A DNA stretch of 64,000 nt. It comes from Luteimonas sp. BLCC-B24 (GTDB lineage Bacteria; Pseudomonadota; Gammaproteobacteria; Xanthomonadales; Xanthomonadaceae). Below are positions 53,573-63,234 of this stretch, in pieces. The DNA is taken from positions 1-64,000 of the forward strand of contig NZ_JAQQGN010000005.1 of the NCBI RefSeq assembly GCF_028550595.1, given 5' to 3'. Each line of letters begins with the position of its first letter. Positions within the stretch are counted from its first letter, which is position 1. The notes under the pieces are model-generated. The model was not told the origin of the DNA. It worked only from the letters and a program-made list of their open reading frames with translations, and made no database searches. The translations under genes were made by a program, and so were the position numbers.

Positions 53573-55084
53573 ATGCCACGACGCCGCCCCGAGCCCCCTA
53601 CCGCGCCCCGCGACCTCACCCGCGGGCCGATCGCTGCCACGTTGCTGGCGTTCGCGCTGCCGATCCTCGGCGGCAACGTGCTGCAGTCACTCAACGGCTC
53701 GATCAATGCGGTGTGGATCGGCCATCTGCTGGGGCCCGATGCGCTGGCGGCGATCGCCAATGCCAACAACATCCTGTTCCTGCTGCTGGGCGCGGTGTTC
53801 GGCGTGGGCATGGCGGCGACGATCCTGGTGGCGCAGGCGATCGGCCGCACGGACCTGCCCGGCGCGCGGCGGGTGATCGGCACCAGTGCGACCGTGTTCC
53901 TCGGCGCATCGGTGCTGGTGGCGCTGGCCGGCCTGCCGCTGTCGGGACGGATCCTGGCGTGGATGGACACGCCGGCCGAGGCGCTGCCGCACGCCGAGGC
54001 GTATCTGCAGATCATCTTCCTGGCGGTGCCGTTCCTGTACGCGCTGGCGTTCCTGTCGGCAATCCTGCGCGGCGCGGGCGATTCGCGCACGCCGTTCCTG
54101 TTCCTGCTGCTGGTGGTGGCGCTGGACATCGTGCTGGTGCCGTTGCTGCTGCTCGGCGTGGGGCCGTTGCCGGCGATGGGCATGGCCGGCGCCGCGGCGG
54201 CGAACCTCGTCGCCAATGCACTGGGTGTGGTGGCGATGCTGGCGTGGCTGCGGCACCGCAACCACCGCTTGTGGATCCATCGCGGCGAGCGCGCGTTGTA
54301 CCGGCCCGACTGGACCATCGTGCGCGCACTGCTGACCAAGGGCCTGCCGATGGGGCTGCAGATGGTGATGCTGTCGGCGGCGATGATCGCGATGATCGCG
54401 ATGGTCAACCGCCACGGCATCGTCACCGCCGCGGGCTACGGCGCCGCGCTGCAGCTGTGGACCTATGTGCAGATGCCGGCGATGGCGATCGGCGCGGCGT
54501 GCTCGACGATGGCGGCGCAGAACGTCGGCGCCGGGCACTGGGGCCGGGTGTCGCGCGTGGCCGGCACGGGGGTGGTGTTCAACCTGTTGATGACGGGCGT
54601 GCTGATCGCGGCGCTGATCCTGTTCGATCGTCATGTGCTGGCGCTGTTCCTGCCGGGCGGCGGCGAGATCCTGGAAACCGCGCGCCACTTGAACCGCATC
54701 GCCATCTGGTCGTTCCTGTTCTTCGGCGTGACCTTCGTGCTGTTCGGCGTGGTGCGCTCGACCGGCGCGGTGCTGCCACCGCTGCTGATCCTGGCGGTCA
54801 CGCTGTGGGGCGTGCGCGTGCCGTTCGCGACGTGGCTGCAACCGGTACTCGGCGCGGACGCGATCTGGTGGAGCTTTCCGGCCAGTGCGATCTGTGCGAT
54901 GGCGCTGGCGATCGGCTATTACCGCTGGGGCGGCTGGCGCAGCGCGCGCATGCTGCCGGACGCGGAGCCCGTGGCGATTCCGTCCGAAGTGCCGGCGCAG
55001 CCGCCGGCACCGATCGCGGGACTGTGCCCCGCTGATGAGGCATCGGAACGCGGCGCATCCGCGGCCGCGTTGCGCGGCGTCTGA
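53573..55084 (+). CDS. MATE-family multidrug/Na+ antiporter
   Basis: A 503-aa protein with twelve predicted membrane helices in two MatE repeats (ATLLAFALPILGGNVLQSLN; LLTKGLPMGLQMVMLSAAMI). It exports cationic drugs or metabolites in exchange for H+ or Na+. ATG at 53573 is preferred over TTG at 53561. TTGAAT (53561-53566) 6 nt before the ATG could be a leaderless -10, but it matches the consensus at only four positions. Polar tail after about residue 465. Confidence 0.9.
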   Translation: MPRRRPEPPTAPRDLTRGPIAATLLAFALPILGGNVLQSLNGSINAVWIGHLLGPDALAAIANANNILFLLLGAVFGVGMAATILVAQAIGRTDLPGARRVIGTSATVFLGASVLVALAGLPLSGRILAWMDTPAEALPHAEAYLQIIFLAVPFLYALAFLSAILRGAGDSRTPFLFLLLVVALDIVLVPLLLLGVGPLPAMGMAGAAAANLVANALGVVAMLAWLRHRNHRLWIHRGERALYRPDWTIVRALLTKGLPMGLQMVMLSAAMIAMIAMVNRHGIVTAAGYGAALQLWTYVQMPAMAIGAACSTMAAQNVGAGHWGRVSRVAGTGVVFNLLMTGVLIAALILFDRHVLALFLPGGGEILETARHLNRIAIWSFLFFGVTFVLFGVVRSTGAVLPPLLILAVTLWGVRVPFATWLQPVLGADAIWWSFPASAICAMALAIGYYRWGGWRSARMLPDAEPVAIPSEVPAQPPAPIAGLCPADEASERGASAAALRGV

Positions 55085-55201
55085 GTGCCGAAGGATGAAC
55101 CGGTGGCCAGCGCGCACGCACGTCCGCCTTGAACCTGGTCACCGGCGCAGTCATTTCTTCCGTTCCCGACATGCGCCCGCATGTGGCTCGATGGAGGTCT
55201 C

Positions 55202-55627
55202 ATGCGCCGTGCCCTGCTGATGATCGGAATGCTCGCACTGTCCACGGCGACCACGGTTTCCGCACAGACGCTGCGCAATCCGGCCGACCCTCCGCCGCGC
55301 TCGAGCCTGCGGGCGGTCGAGCCGCCGCGTGAGCTTTCGCCCGATGTCACCCGCCCGGCCGCGCCGCTGCCGGCGCTCACCCCGCGGCAGCGCTGCCTGC
55401 AGAGAGCGGAGCGCATGGTGCAGCCGACATCGGACCAACGCATCGCGGCCGCGCAGCGGCGCCTGGCCGCGACCGATACCCGCCGCGCTGCGACGGGCGC
55501 CGATGCGGCCGACGTGACCGACCGCTCCGGGCTGCGTGCGCAGCGCGACATGCAGCAGCGCGCGATCGCGCGCGAGCGCAACGCCGCGGCGCAGCGGCTG
55601 GCGGTGGCGCAGGCCAACTGTCGCTGA
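55202..55627 (+). CDS. Secreted protein of unknown function, Ala/Arg-rich
   Basis: A 141-aa protein with signal peptide (about 1-21, cut at VSAQTL). A Pro-rich segment (about 30-60) is followed by a helical Ala/Arg/Gln-rich part with two Cys (RQRCLQRAERM and the final ANCR). Ribosome binding site TGGAGG. No family recognised. Confidence 0.65.
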   Translation: MRRALLMIGMLALSTATTVSAQTLRNPADPPPRSSLRAVEPPRELSPDVTRPAAPLPALTPRQRCLQRAERMVQPTSDQRIAAAQRRLAATDTRRAATGADAADVTDRSGLRAQRDMQQRAIARERNAAAQRLAVAQANCR

Positions 55628-55710
55628 AAGCACGCACGAGCCGCATCCGCGCGTCCTGGGGCGGATGTGCTCCCTGCAGACGGCCCGCCGGACGCGCCAC
55701 GCCGGTCGCG

Positions 55711-55734
55711 CTTGCGCGCTTGCGCGCTTGCGCC
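55711..55734. repeat. Octamer tandem repeat (CTTGCGCG x3)
   Basis: Three consecutive 8-nt units CTTGCGCG, the last ending in C, in the spacer between two convergent genes. A short simple-sequence tract, possibly length-variable. Confidence 0.6.
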
Positions 55735-55816
55735 CAAACGGGCTTGCACGCGAATGCGTCGTCGCGCGCCGCACGCCCCCTATGCCGATGCGCGCGAGCG
55801 CGCGTCGACAGGGGCC

Positions 55817-56548
55817 TCAGTTCCAGCCCGGCATGCGTGCGCGGTCGAGTCCCGCGACCTCGAACACCGCGGTGCGGGTGCCGCCGGCCTTGACCGGGAA
55901 TTCGATCGCGACCGTCGTCGCGCCGTCGAGCAGCCGCCACAGTGCGCGCTCGTCGTCGATGAACATCGCGATGGCCTCGTCGGTCTGCGGGCGGTTGGCG
56001 GCCATGCGCCGCGGCTCGCCGTCGTCGACCCGCACCCGGACGCGGCAGCTCGGATAGCAGTCGAAATCGCCAGCGTCGAGCACGAGGTAGCTGCTGCGGC
56101 CCCACTCGGGGTGATCGCGGAAGATCAGGCGCACGCGCTTGGCGCCGCTGCCGTCGACGTCGACCGCGTCGCGGGCGTAGAGCATCGCCGACACCTGCTG
56201 GCCGCCGCCCGCCGGGCGCGTGTCGTAGCTCCACAGCGCGGCGGTGCGTGCGGTCTCGCGTTCGGCGTCGCCCTTGGCCTTGACCGCATCGAACTGCGCA
56301 CGCACCCGGTCCGCCGCATCGGTGCCGGGGTGACGGGCCAGCAGCACGTCCGCCTGGGCCTTGGCCAGCGGCCAGTTCTCCGCGGCGACGGCCGCCTCGA
56401 AATCGCGTTCCGCGGCTTCGGCCGCCTGCTCGGCCGCGGCGGCCTGGGCCTGCGCCTGGGCGGCGGCCTGGGCCTCGCGGTCCTGGCAGCCGGTCAGGGG
56501 CAACAGCGCGCTGAGCAGCGCGGTGGCGAGCAGGGTGCGGGATGTCAT
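55817..56548 (-). CDS. Lipoprotein of unknown function
   Basis: A 243-aa protein. Lipobox LTGC (Cys21 in LLPLTGCQDRE). A coiled Ala/Glu/Gln-rich stretch (about 25-60) is followed by a globular beta-rich domain with VRLIFRDHPEWGRSSYLVL and a Cys pair, DCYPSC. Probably anchored to the inner leaflet of the outer membrane. No family was named. Confidence 0.7.
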   Translation of the reverse strand: MTSRTLLATALLSALLPLTGCQDREAQAAAQAQAQAAAAEQAAEAAERDFEAAVAAENWPLAKAQADVLLARHPGTDAADRVRAQFDAVKAKGDAERETARTAALWSYDTRPAGGGQQVSAMLYARDAVDVDGSGAKRVRLIFRDHPEWGRSSYLVLDAGDFDCYPSCRVRVRVDDGEPRRMAANRPQTDEAIAMFIDDERALWRLLDGATTVAIEFPVKAGGTRTAVFEVAGLDRARMPGWN

Positions 56549-57077
56549 GCAGGCGTCCTCGTTGGAAACGGATCAGTCGGCGGCCGCGGGCGGAATCGCG
56601 CCGGGCGCACGACGGTGGAGATCGCCAGCGTAGCGCGTGACGCCGCACGATCGAAGGAATGCGCCTCGGCGCCTGCGGATGGTGCGCGCCGCGCCGGCGT
56701 CATCGCGCGATGCGGATACCGCCGAGCGCCGTCATCGCAGCGCCCGGGACGATGCCGCCGTGGCCGCGCATGCGGCGGTGTGGAACGCCGCAGACCGGCG
56801 AGCACGCACGCACAAGACCCGACGCCCGAGCATCCGACGCGGGCAGCAGTGCGCTCGGTCATTGCCCTCCCCTGCACAACCGAGGCCGGCGAAGCGCGCA
56901 TCGCTCGACCCGGCGCGCCGGCGCGTCGCGTCCGGAACGGGCTGAACGCGTGTCTTCGATGGAAGCGGCGTCCGCCTGACGCGCGGCAGGCCACGGCGAG
57001 CGAGGCCGCGACCACGACCGCTAGGCCGGGTGGAACCGGCCCGGCGTCCCGGCAAGGCCCCGATGCCCGGACTGCGA
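56549..57077. other. 530-nt intergenic region upstream of the lipoprotein gene
   Basis: G+C-rich spacer between the divergent/convergent neighbours. Several open frames of 100-150 codons on both strands are Arg/Ala/Pro-rich with no motifs and are taken as artefacts. No RNA gene was recognised. Confidence 0.5.
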
Positions 57078-57101
57078 AACGGCCGCCCGGGGGCGGCCGT
57101 T
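57078..57101 (-). terminator. Hairpin terminator of the M1 peptidase gene
   Basis: Stem AACGGCCGCC / GGCGGCCGTT (57078-57087 / 57092-57101) with loop CGGG, 22 nt past the stop; followed on the minus strand by TCGC only, so the T-tract is weak. Confidence 0.6.
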
Positions 57102-57123
57102 CGCGTGCTGCATCGACGTGCGA

Positions 57124-59118
57124 TCAGTTCGCGGGCGCAGCCGCCGCGTCGTCGGCCGGCGGCACTTCCGTCGGCGCGGGCGCCGGTGCCGGTGTCGCCC
57201 CGGCGATCACCGCTTCAACGGAGGCAGTCGTGATCGGGTGATAGCCCGGACGTGCGCGCGCGAAGATCTCCTTCGCCATCGCCAGACCGGGCTCGGTCTG
57301 CACCAGCGCGGTGTAGATCGGCATGATCAGCTTGCGGCGGCCGACACGAGCGGTGAACTCCGCCAGCGCCTCGTTGGCCTGGGTGTAGCCGCTGCGCACG
57401 GCCAGCGGATACCAGCGCATCGCGATCTCGCCGTTGTCGGTGCCGGTGAATCCGTAGGCGGCGTCGAGCTGGGCCAGCTGCTCGACGGTCAGCGTCTGCG
57501 GCAGGCTGTCGAGGAAATGCAGCCACTCCTGCGTGGACCACGCATCGGTGATCTGGCGCGGCGGCAGGTTGGGGCTGCCGAGCCAGGCCAGGCGCGCGGA
57601 GTCGACGATGCCGAAGTTGCGCGACATCACCTGCGGCGCATACGACGGGATGCCCGGTGCGTACACCCACTCCTGGATCTCGGCGTCGGTCACGGTGTCG
57701 GGATACGTGTCGAACAGGTTGGCCTTGGCGTAGTCCAGGAACTGCTCGGTGGTGATGCTCTGGAACGCGAAGTGGTCGAAATAGCCGCGCAGGAACGCAT
57801 CGAAGTTCTCGCGGCCGAAACGCTGCTCGAGGAACTGCAGGAACCAGGCGCCCTTGTCGTAGGCGACCGCGCTCAAGGCGTCGTCGGCATCGAGCTCGGT
57901 GCCCGGCTTCACCGCCAGCGCCTGCGTGGCCTCGGGCATGCCGGCGATGCTGTCGCGCAGCGCGTTGCGCGCGATCACGTACTCCATGTCGCTGACGTCC
58001 TTGCCGTACACCGATTCGACGATGCGGTTCTCGACGTAGCTGGTGAAGCCTTCATTGAGCCAGCCGTGCTTGGCGCTGGCGAAGGTGACCAGATTGCCGG
58101 ACCAGCTGTGCGCGAGTTCATGGGCCACCAGCGACACCAGCGACTTGTCGCCGACGATGACGGTGGGCGTGATGAACGACAGGCGCGGATTCTCCATGCC
58201 GCCGTAGGGGAACGACGGCGGCAGGATCAGCAGGTCGTAGCGCTCCCAGCGGTACGGGCCGTAGAGCTGCTCGGTCACCTCGATCATCTTCTCGGTGTCG
58301 GCGAACTCGGCCACGGCGCGATCGACCATCGCCGGCTCGGCCCACACGCCGGCACGGCCGGAGATCGGCTTGAACACCAGGTCGCCGGCGGCGATCGCCA
58401 TCAGGTAGGACGGGATCTTCTGCGGCATCGAGAACGTGTATTCGCCGGTGCGCTGCGCGGCCGGATCGTTGTCGGCGCTCATCAGCACCATGACGTCCGG
58501 GCGCGAGGTGACGCGCGCGGTGTAGGTGTAGCGGATCGCCGGCGTGTCCTGCAGCGGCACCCACGAACGCGCGTGGATCTGCTGCGACTGGCTGAACATG
58601 AAAGGCAGCTGCTTGCCTTCGGTCATCTCCGGCGTGAGCCACTGCAGGCCCGACGCCTCCGGCGAGGTGACGTAGGTCACGCGCACCCTGGCATTGCGCT
58701 CGGGGGTCTCGATGGTGAGCTTGCTGCCCAGCGTGGCGTCGGCATCGGCCAGCGTGTACTGCAGCGGCTGCCAGCTGCCGCCGGCTTCGCCCTCGACCTT
58801 CGAGATCGTCAGGTCGCGCGTGTCGAGCACCAGCTGCGTGGCGGTCTGGTCCTTCCACTGCAGCGTGTAGGTGGCGGTGCCGGCGATGGTGCGGGCATCG
58901 AAGTCGAGCGCGAGGTCGAGCGCGAGATCGTCGGTGACGACCTTGGCCGGTTCGGCATAGGAGTGCTCGTCGCGGTCGCCGACCTCGGCCGGCGCGCCAC
59001 CGCCCGCAGCGGCGGCCGGTGCGGTCTCGGCGTCGCGCTGGCAGCCGGCGACGAAGATCGAGAGTGACAACAGCAGCAGGGGGGCCAGCTGCGGAAAACG
59101 GAACGGGGAAACGCGCAT
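57124..59118 (-). CDS. M1-family metallo-aminopeptidase, leukotriene-A4-hydrolase-like lipoprotein
   Basis: A 664-aa protein. Lipoprotein signal with lipobox VAGC (in [10 protein letters not shown]). The M1 catalytic part has the substrate loop [10 protein letters not shown], the zinc site HELAHSW and the third ligand in [11 protein letters not shown]. The C-terminal helical domain is of the LTA4-hydrolase type. Cleaves N-terminal residues from peptides at the cell envelope. The C-terminal Pro/Ala tail is low complexity. A TAGACT -10-like box lies about 38 nt before the ATG. Confidence 0.92.
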   Translation of the reverse strand: MRVSPFRFPQLAPLLLLSLSIFVAGCQRDAETAPAAAAGGGAPAEVGDRDEHSYAEPAKVVTDDLALDLALDFDARTIAGTATYTLQWKDQTATQLVLDTRDLTISKVEGEAGGSWQPLQYTLADADATLGSKLTIETPERNARVRVTYVTSPEASGLQWLTPEMTEGKQLPFMFSQSQQIHARSWVPLQDTPAIRYTYTARVTSRPDVMVLMSADNDPAAQRTGEYTFSMPQKIPSYLMAIAAGDLVFKPISGRAGVWAEPAMVDRAVAEFADTEKMIEVTEQLYGPYRWERYDLLILPPSFPYGGMENPRLSFITPTVIVGDKSLVSLVAHELAHSWSGNLVTFASAKHGWLNEGFTSYVENRIVESVYGKDVSDMEYVIARNALRDSIAGMPEATQALAVKPGTELDADDALSAVAYDKGAWFLQFLEQRFGRENFDAFLRGYFDHFAFQSITTEQFLDYAKANLFDTYPDTVTDAEIQEWVYAPGIPSYAPQVMSRNFGIVDSARLAWLGSPNLPPRQITDAWSTQEWLHFLDSLPQTLTVEQLAQLDAAYGFTGTDNGEIAMRWYPLAVRSGYTQANEALAEFTARVGRRKLIMPIYTALVQTEPGLAMAKEIFARARPGYHPITTASVEAVIAGATPAPAPAPTEVPPADDAAAAPAN

Positions 59119-59213
59119 CACGGGCCATGCTCCCGGGGGAAGGACATCCGCGCAGTCTACCGCGGCGGCGCATCTGCACGGCGCCGGCACCGCGCACGCG
59201 GCAGGATCGGCCG

Positions 59214-59912
59214 ATGACGACGGACTTCGATTTCGACGGCTGGGATGGCAGCGTGGCTGACGCGCGGGCGCGGCAGACGCACCTGGCGGCCGGGGTGGTG
59301 CTGGAGGACCGGCTGCCGCCCGAGGTGCGCATGCTCGCCGGCTTCGACGTGGGCTTCGAGGACGAGGGCCGGACCACGCGCGCGGCCGCGGTATTGCTGG
59401 ACGCGGACAGCCTGGCGCCGATCGAATGCCATGTCGCGCGGGTGCCGACGTCGATGCCCTACGTACCGGGCCTGCTGAGCTTCCGCGAGCTGCCGGCGCT
59501 GCTGGCGGCGCTGGCCGCGCTGTCGCAGCCGCCGGATCTGGTGTTCGTCGACGGTCAGGGCATCGCGCATCCGCGGCGGCTGGGCATCGCGGCGCATTTC
59601 GGCGTGGTCACCGGGCTGCCGAGCATCGGCGTGGCAAAGAAGCGCCTGCACGGCCGGTTCGAGGCACCGGGGCCGGCGCCCGGCGAGCGCAGCCCGATCA
59701 CCGATCGCGGCGAGGTCATCGGCTGGGCACTGCGCAGCCGTGCCCGCTGCAATCCGCTGATCGTCTCGCCCGGGCACCGGGTGTCGGTGGACGGCGCGCT
59801 GACGTGGACCCTGCGCTGCCTGCGCGGTTACCGGCTGCCCGAGCCGACCCGGCTCGCCGACCGGCTGGCATCGCGGCGCGGCGCGATCGACGTCGCGCCG
59901 TCGCTGTTCTGA
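59214..59912 (+). CDS. nfi: Deoxyinosine 3'-endonuclease (endonuclease V)
   Basis: A 232-aa enzyme that nicks DNA 3' of deaminated adenine. Landmarks: [10 protein letters not shown] (first catalytic Asp), [20 protein letters not shown] (the PYxPxFLxFRE motif), [18 protein letters not shown] (the DGxGxxHPxxxGxA motif) and GVAKKRLHG. All catalytic regions appear intact. ATG at 59214; the longer frame overlaps the divergent M1 gene and is not used. Confidence 0.95.
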   Translation: MTTDFDFDGWDGSVADARARQTHLAAGVVLEDRLPPEVRMLAGFDVGFEDEGRTTRAAAVLLDADSLAPIECHVARVPTSMPYVPGLLSFRELPALLAALAALSQPPDLVFVDGQGIAHPRRLGIAAHFGVVTGLPSIGVAKKRLHGRFEAPGPAPGERSPITDRGEVIGWALRSRARCNPLIVSPGHRVSVDGALTWTLRCLRGYRLPEPTRLADRLASRRGAIDVAPSLF

Positions 59913-60059
59913 GGGCCGGGCCGGATCGCGCGCCCATCCAGCGCCGTACATACAGGCACTCAGGTCGATCGGCTTCCGCGGGCGCGCGCCAGCGCGCTCC
60001 TGCAGCGGCGGCGAGGGAACGACGGCGCGCGCGGCGGCCGACGCCCGCGCCGCGGGCAC

Positions 60060-60821
60060 TCAGGCCTTGAAGCCGTCGTGGATGGCGACGATGCCGCCGC
60101 TGAGGTTGCGGTACCTGCAGCGCGCGAAGCCCGCCGTTTCCATCATCGCCTTGAGTTCGTCCTGCGGCGGATGCTTGCGGATCGACTCGGCGAGGTACTG
60201 GTAGCTGTCGCTGTCGCGCGCGAACAGCTGGCCCAGCCGTGGCAGGATCTTGAACGAGTGGAAATCGTAGATCGGCTTGAACCAGTCGGCCTTCACTTCC
60301 GAGAACTCCAGCACCCGCGCCTGACCGCCGACCTTGAGCACGCGCAGCATCTCGCGCAGCGCGGCGGCCTTGTCGGTCACGTTGCGCAGGCCGAAGGCGA
60401 TCGTCACCAGGTCGAAACTGGCATCGGGGAACGGCAGCGTCTCGGCATTGCACTGCACGTACTCGAAGCCGCGCACGTGGCCGCGGTCGGTCATGCGGTC
60501 ACGGCCCACGCGCAGCATCGCGGCGTTGATGTCGCCGAGTACCAGTTCGCCGGATTCGCCCACGCGATCGCGCAGCAGCGCGGCGATGTCGCCGGTGCCG
60601 CCGGCCAGATCGAGCACGCGATCACCGGTACGCACCTGGGCGGTGGCGACGAAGTAGCGCTTCCACACGCGGTGGATGCCCAGGCTCATCAGGTCGTTCA
60701 TCAGGTCGTAGTTGCCCGCGACCGAGGAGAACACCTGACCGACGAGCTTCTGCTTCTCGCCCGTGGGCACGTCGCGGAAGCCGAAATGGGTGGTGCCGGA
60801 CTTGCTGGAATCGTCGTTCAT
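60060..60821 (-). CDS. ubiE: Ubiquinone/menaquinone biosynthesis C-methyltransferase UbiE
   Basis: A 253-aa SAM-dependent enzyme that methylates the benzoquinone or demethylmenaquinone ring. SAM site VLDLAGGTGDIAALL; family signatures YDLMNDLMSLGIHRVWKR and RVLKVGGQARVLEFSEV. ATG at 60821: the longer frame overlaps the divergent deaminase. A GATAAT -10 lies 6 nt before the ATG with no ribosome binding site. Confidence 0.96.
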   Translation of the reverse strand: MNDDSSKSGTTHFGFRDVPTGEKQKLVGQVFSSVAGNYDLMNDLMSLGIHRVWKRYFVATAQVRTGDRVLDLAGGTGDIAALLRDRVGESGELVLGDINAAMLRVGRDRMTDRGHVRGFEYVQCNAETLPFPDASFDLVTIAFGLRNVTDKAAALREMLRVLKVGGQARVLEFSEVKADWFKPIYDFHSFKILPRLGQLFARDSDSYQYLAESIRKHPPQDELKAMMETAGFARCRYRNLSGGIVAIHDGFKA

Positions 60822-60833
60822 GGGCCGATTATC
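60821..60833 (-). promoter_or_regulatory. -10 box of a probable leaderless transcript (ubiE)
   Basis: On the minus strand GATAAT (60833-60828) is separated from the ATG at 60821 by exactly 6 nt (CGGCCC). No ribosome binding site is present. Confidence 0.5.
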
Positions 60834-60924
60834 CCTCATCCGCCCGCCGGCGCCGCGTGCATGCGGCTCGACCGCACGGGCCGCGACGGTCAGACTCGTC
60901 GGCCGTCCCCCGCTGCGCCCGCCC

Positions 60925-61380
60925 ATGATCGCCACGCCCGACTATCGCGCCCTGCTCGACACCGCCATCGCCGAAGCCCGTCAGGGCCTGGCCGAAGGCG
61001 GCATCCCGATCGGCGCGGCGCTGTATCACCGCGACGGCCGACTGCTCGGCTGCGGCCACAACCGCCGCGTGCAGGAAAGCGACCCGTCGATCCACGGCGA
61101 GACCGACGCGTTCCGCAAGGCCGGGCGCCAGCGCTCGTATCGCGACACGATCATGGTCACCACGCTCGCGCCGTGCTGGTACTGCAGCGGCCTGGTGCGC
61201 CAGTTCGGCATCGGCACGGTGGTGGTGGGCGAATCGCAGACCTTCCAGGGCGGCATCGACTGGCTGCGCGAGGCCGGCGTCGAGGTGATCGACCTGCAGA
61301 GCCAAGCGTGCATGGACCTGCTCGGCGGCTTCATCGCCGCGCATCCGGACGTGTGGAACGAGGACATCGGCGAGGACTGA
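60925..61380 (+). CDS. Nucleoside/cytosine deaminase-like zinc enzyme
   Basis: A 151-aa CDA-fold enzyme. Zinc and catalytic site in SIHGETDAFRKAG (His and the proton-shuttling Glu) and LAPCWYCSGL (the two Cys). The HGE form, rather than HAE, is typical of yeast-type cytosine deaminases, so free cytosine or a related pyrimidine base is the likely substrate; other bases are possible. ATG at 60925, divergent from ubiE by about 100 nt. Confidence 0.88.
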   Translation: MIATPDYRALLDTAIAEARQGLAEGGIPIGAALYHRDGRLLGCGHNRRVQESDPSIHGETDAFRKAGRQRSYRDTIMVTTLAPCWYCSGLVRQFGIGTVVVGESQTFQGGIDWLREAGVEVIDLQSQACMDLLGGFIAAHPDVWNEDIGED

Positions 61381-61595
61381 GGCCGGCCGCTGCGCGACAG
61401 CCGCCCCCTGCCGGGCTACACTGCGCGTCCTGCACGCGCCGCGATCCCCGCGGCCTGCACGCCCGAAGTGCCCATCTCGATGACGATCACGCCGCCCTAG
61501 CACCCGACGCCTGCCGCTGAGGCGGCGGTCTCCTGCTGGCTGCTGTTCGATCTCATCCCCCCGGATCCGTGTCCGGGCGACTCAAGGGTATTGCT
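61381..61595 (+). promoter_or_regulatory. Leader region of the SulP gene with two hairpins and a six-codon ORF
   Basis: The 215-nt gap contains a six-codon open frame, ATG ACG ATC ACG CCG CCC TAG (about 61480-61500), then hairpins GCCGC-TGAG-GCGGC (about 61513-61526) and CCGGA-TCCGTG-TCCGG (61561-61576) just before the ribosome binding site. This could be an attenuator or RNA switch, or chance in G+C-rich DNA. Confidence 0.25.
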
Positions 61596-63224
61596 GTGAT
61601 TCGTTCTCCCACGCTGCGCCAGGAATGGTTCGGCAACGTCCGCGGCGATCTGCTGTCCGGACTCGTCGTCGCGCTGGCGCTGATTCCCGAAGCGATCGCG
61701 TTCTCGATCATCGCCGGTGTCGATCCGAGCGTCGGCCTGTACGCCTCGTTCTGCATCGCGGTGGTCATCGCCTTCACCGGCGGCCGGCCGGGCATGATCT
61801 CGGCCGCCACCGGCGCGATGGCGCTGGTGATGGTCACGCTCGTGCGCGACCACGGCCTGCAATACCTGCTGGCGGCCACATTGCTGACCGGCGTGCTGCA
61901 GATCGTCGCCGGCGCACTGAAGCTCGGCGCGCTGATGCGCTTCGTCTCGCGCTCGGTGATCACCGGCTTCGTCAATGCGCTGGCGATCCTGATCTTCATG
62001 GCGCAGATTCCCGAACTGATCGGCGTGCCCGCGCTGGTCTATCCGATGGTCGCGCTGGGGCTGGCGATCATCTACGGCCTGCCGTGGCTGGGGCGGCGGA
62101 CGTTCCCGGGCGTCGGACTGGTGTTGCTGGTGATCGGCTTGGCGCTGACCTTCGGCAGCATGGACGCTCGCCTGCTGTATCCGGTGGCGATCGTCGGACT
62201 CGGCGCTGCGGCCGTGCTGTTCCGCTGGACCCGGAATCTGGTGATTCCCGCGCCGCTGGTCGCGATCGTGCTGCTCACGGGCCTCGCGCTGTATTTCGGC
62301 GCCGTGGTGCCGACCGTCGGCGACAAGGGCGCGCTGCCCGACAGCCTGCCGGTGTTCCTGTTCCCGGACGTGCCGCTGACGCTCGAGACGCTGTGGATCA
62401 TCCTGCCGGTCTCGGCGACGCTGACCGTCGTCGGCCTGCTGGAATCGCTGCTGACGGCGCAGATCGTCGACGATCTCACCGACACGCCCAGCAACAAGAA
62501 CCGCGAATGCGCCGGCCAGGGCGTGGCCAACATCGCGGCGGGCTTCCTCGGCGGCATGGCCGGCTGCGCGATGATCGGGCAGTCGGTGATCAACGTGAAG
62601 TCCGGCGGCCGCGGGCGGCTGTCGTGTCTGGTCGCCGGTGTGGTGCTGCTGATGCTGGTGGTGTTCGCCGGCCCGTGGGTGGCGACGATTCCGATGGCGG
62701 CGCTGGTCGCGGTCATGATCATGGTCTCGATCGGCACCTTCAGCTGGAGCTCGATCCAGCAGCTGCGCACGCATCCGGGCACGTCGAGCATCGTGATGCT
62801 CGGCACCGTGATCGTCACCGTCGCCACCCACGACCTCGCCAAGGGCGTGCTGACCGGCGTGCTGCTGTCGGCGCTGTTCTTCGCGCGCAAGGTCAGCCGC
62901 GTGCTGCATGTCGGCTCGCATGCGCATGCGGAGGGCACTGCGCGCACGTACATGGTCACCGGCCAGGTGTTCTTCGCCTCGGCCGAGCGGTTCGTCTCGG
63001 CCTTCGATGTCCGCGAGGCATTGGAGCGCGTGACCATCGATGTTTCGGCCGCGCACTTCTGGGATCTCAGCGCCGTCGGCGCGCTCGACAAGGTGGTGCT
63101 GAAGTTCCGCCGCGAAGGTGCGCAGGTCGAGATCGTCGGTCTCGACGCGGCCAGCGCCACGATGGTCGACCGCCTCGGCGTGCACGACAAACCCGATGCC
63201 GAACGCCTGATGGGCGGCCACTGA
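61596..63224 (+). CDS. SulP-family anion transporter with STAS domain
   Basis: A 542-aa protein with GTG start (CAAGGGT ribosome binding site 7 nt away). SulP core with 10-14 membrane helices: [35 protein letters not shown], and [28 protein letters not shown]-terminal STAS domain at about 435-540. It is of the group often called sulfate permease; bicarbonate is another possible substrate. The USP gene follows after 10 nt, a common pairing. Confidence 0.9.
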   Translation: MIRSPTLRQEWFGNVRGDLLSGLVVALALIPEAIAFSIIAGVDPSVGLYASFCIAVVIAFTGGRPGMISAATGAMALVMVTLVRDHGLQYLLAATLLTGVLQIVAGALKLGALMRFVSRSVITGFVNALAILIFMAQIPELIGVPALVYPMVALGLAIIYGLPWLGRRTFPGVGLVLLVIGLALTFGSMDARLLYPVAIVGLGAAAVLFRWTRNLVIPAPLVAIVLLTGLALYFGAVVPTVGDKGALPDSLPVFLFPDVPLTLETLWIILPVSATLTVVGLLESLLTAQIVDDLTDTPSNKNRECAGQGVANIAAGFLGGMAGCAMIGQSVINVKSGGRGRLSCLVAGVVLLMLVVFAGPWVATIPMAALVAVMIMVSIGTFSWSSIQQLRTHPGTSSIVMLGTVIVTVATHDLAKGVLTGVLLSALFFARKVSRVLHVGSHAHAEGTARTYMVTGQVFFASAERFVSAFDVREALERVTIDVSAAHFWDLSAVGALDKVVLKFRREGAQVEIVGLDAASATMVDRLGVHDKPDAERLMGGH

Positions 63225-63234
63225 GGACATGCCG

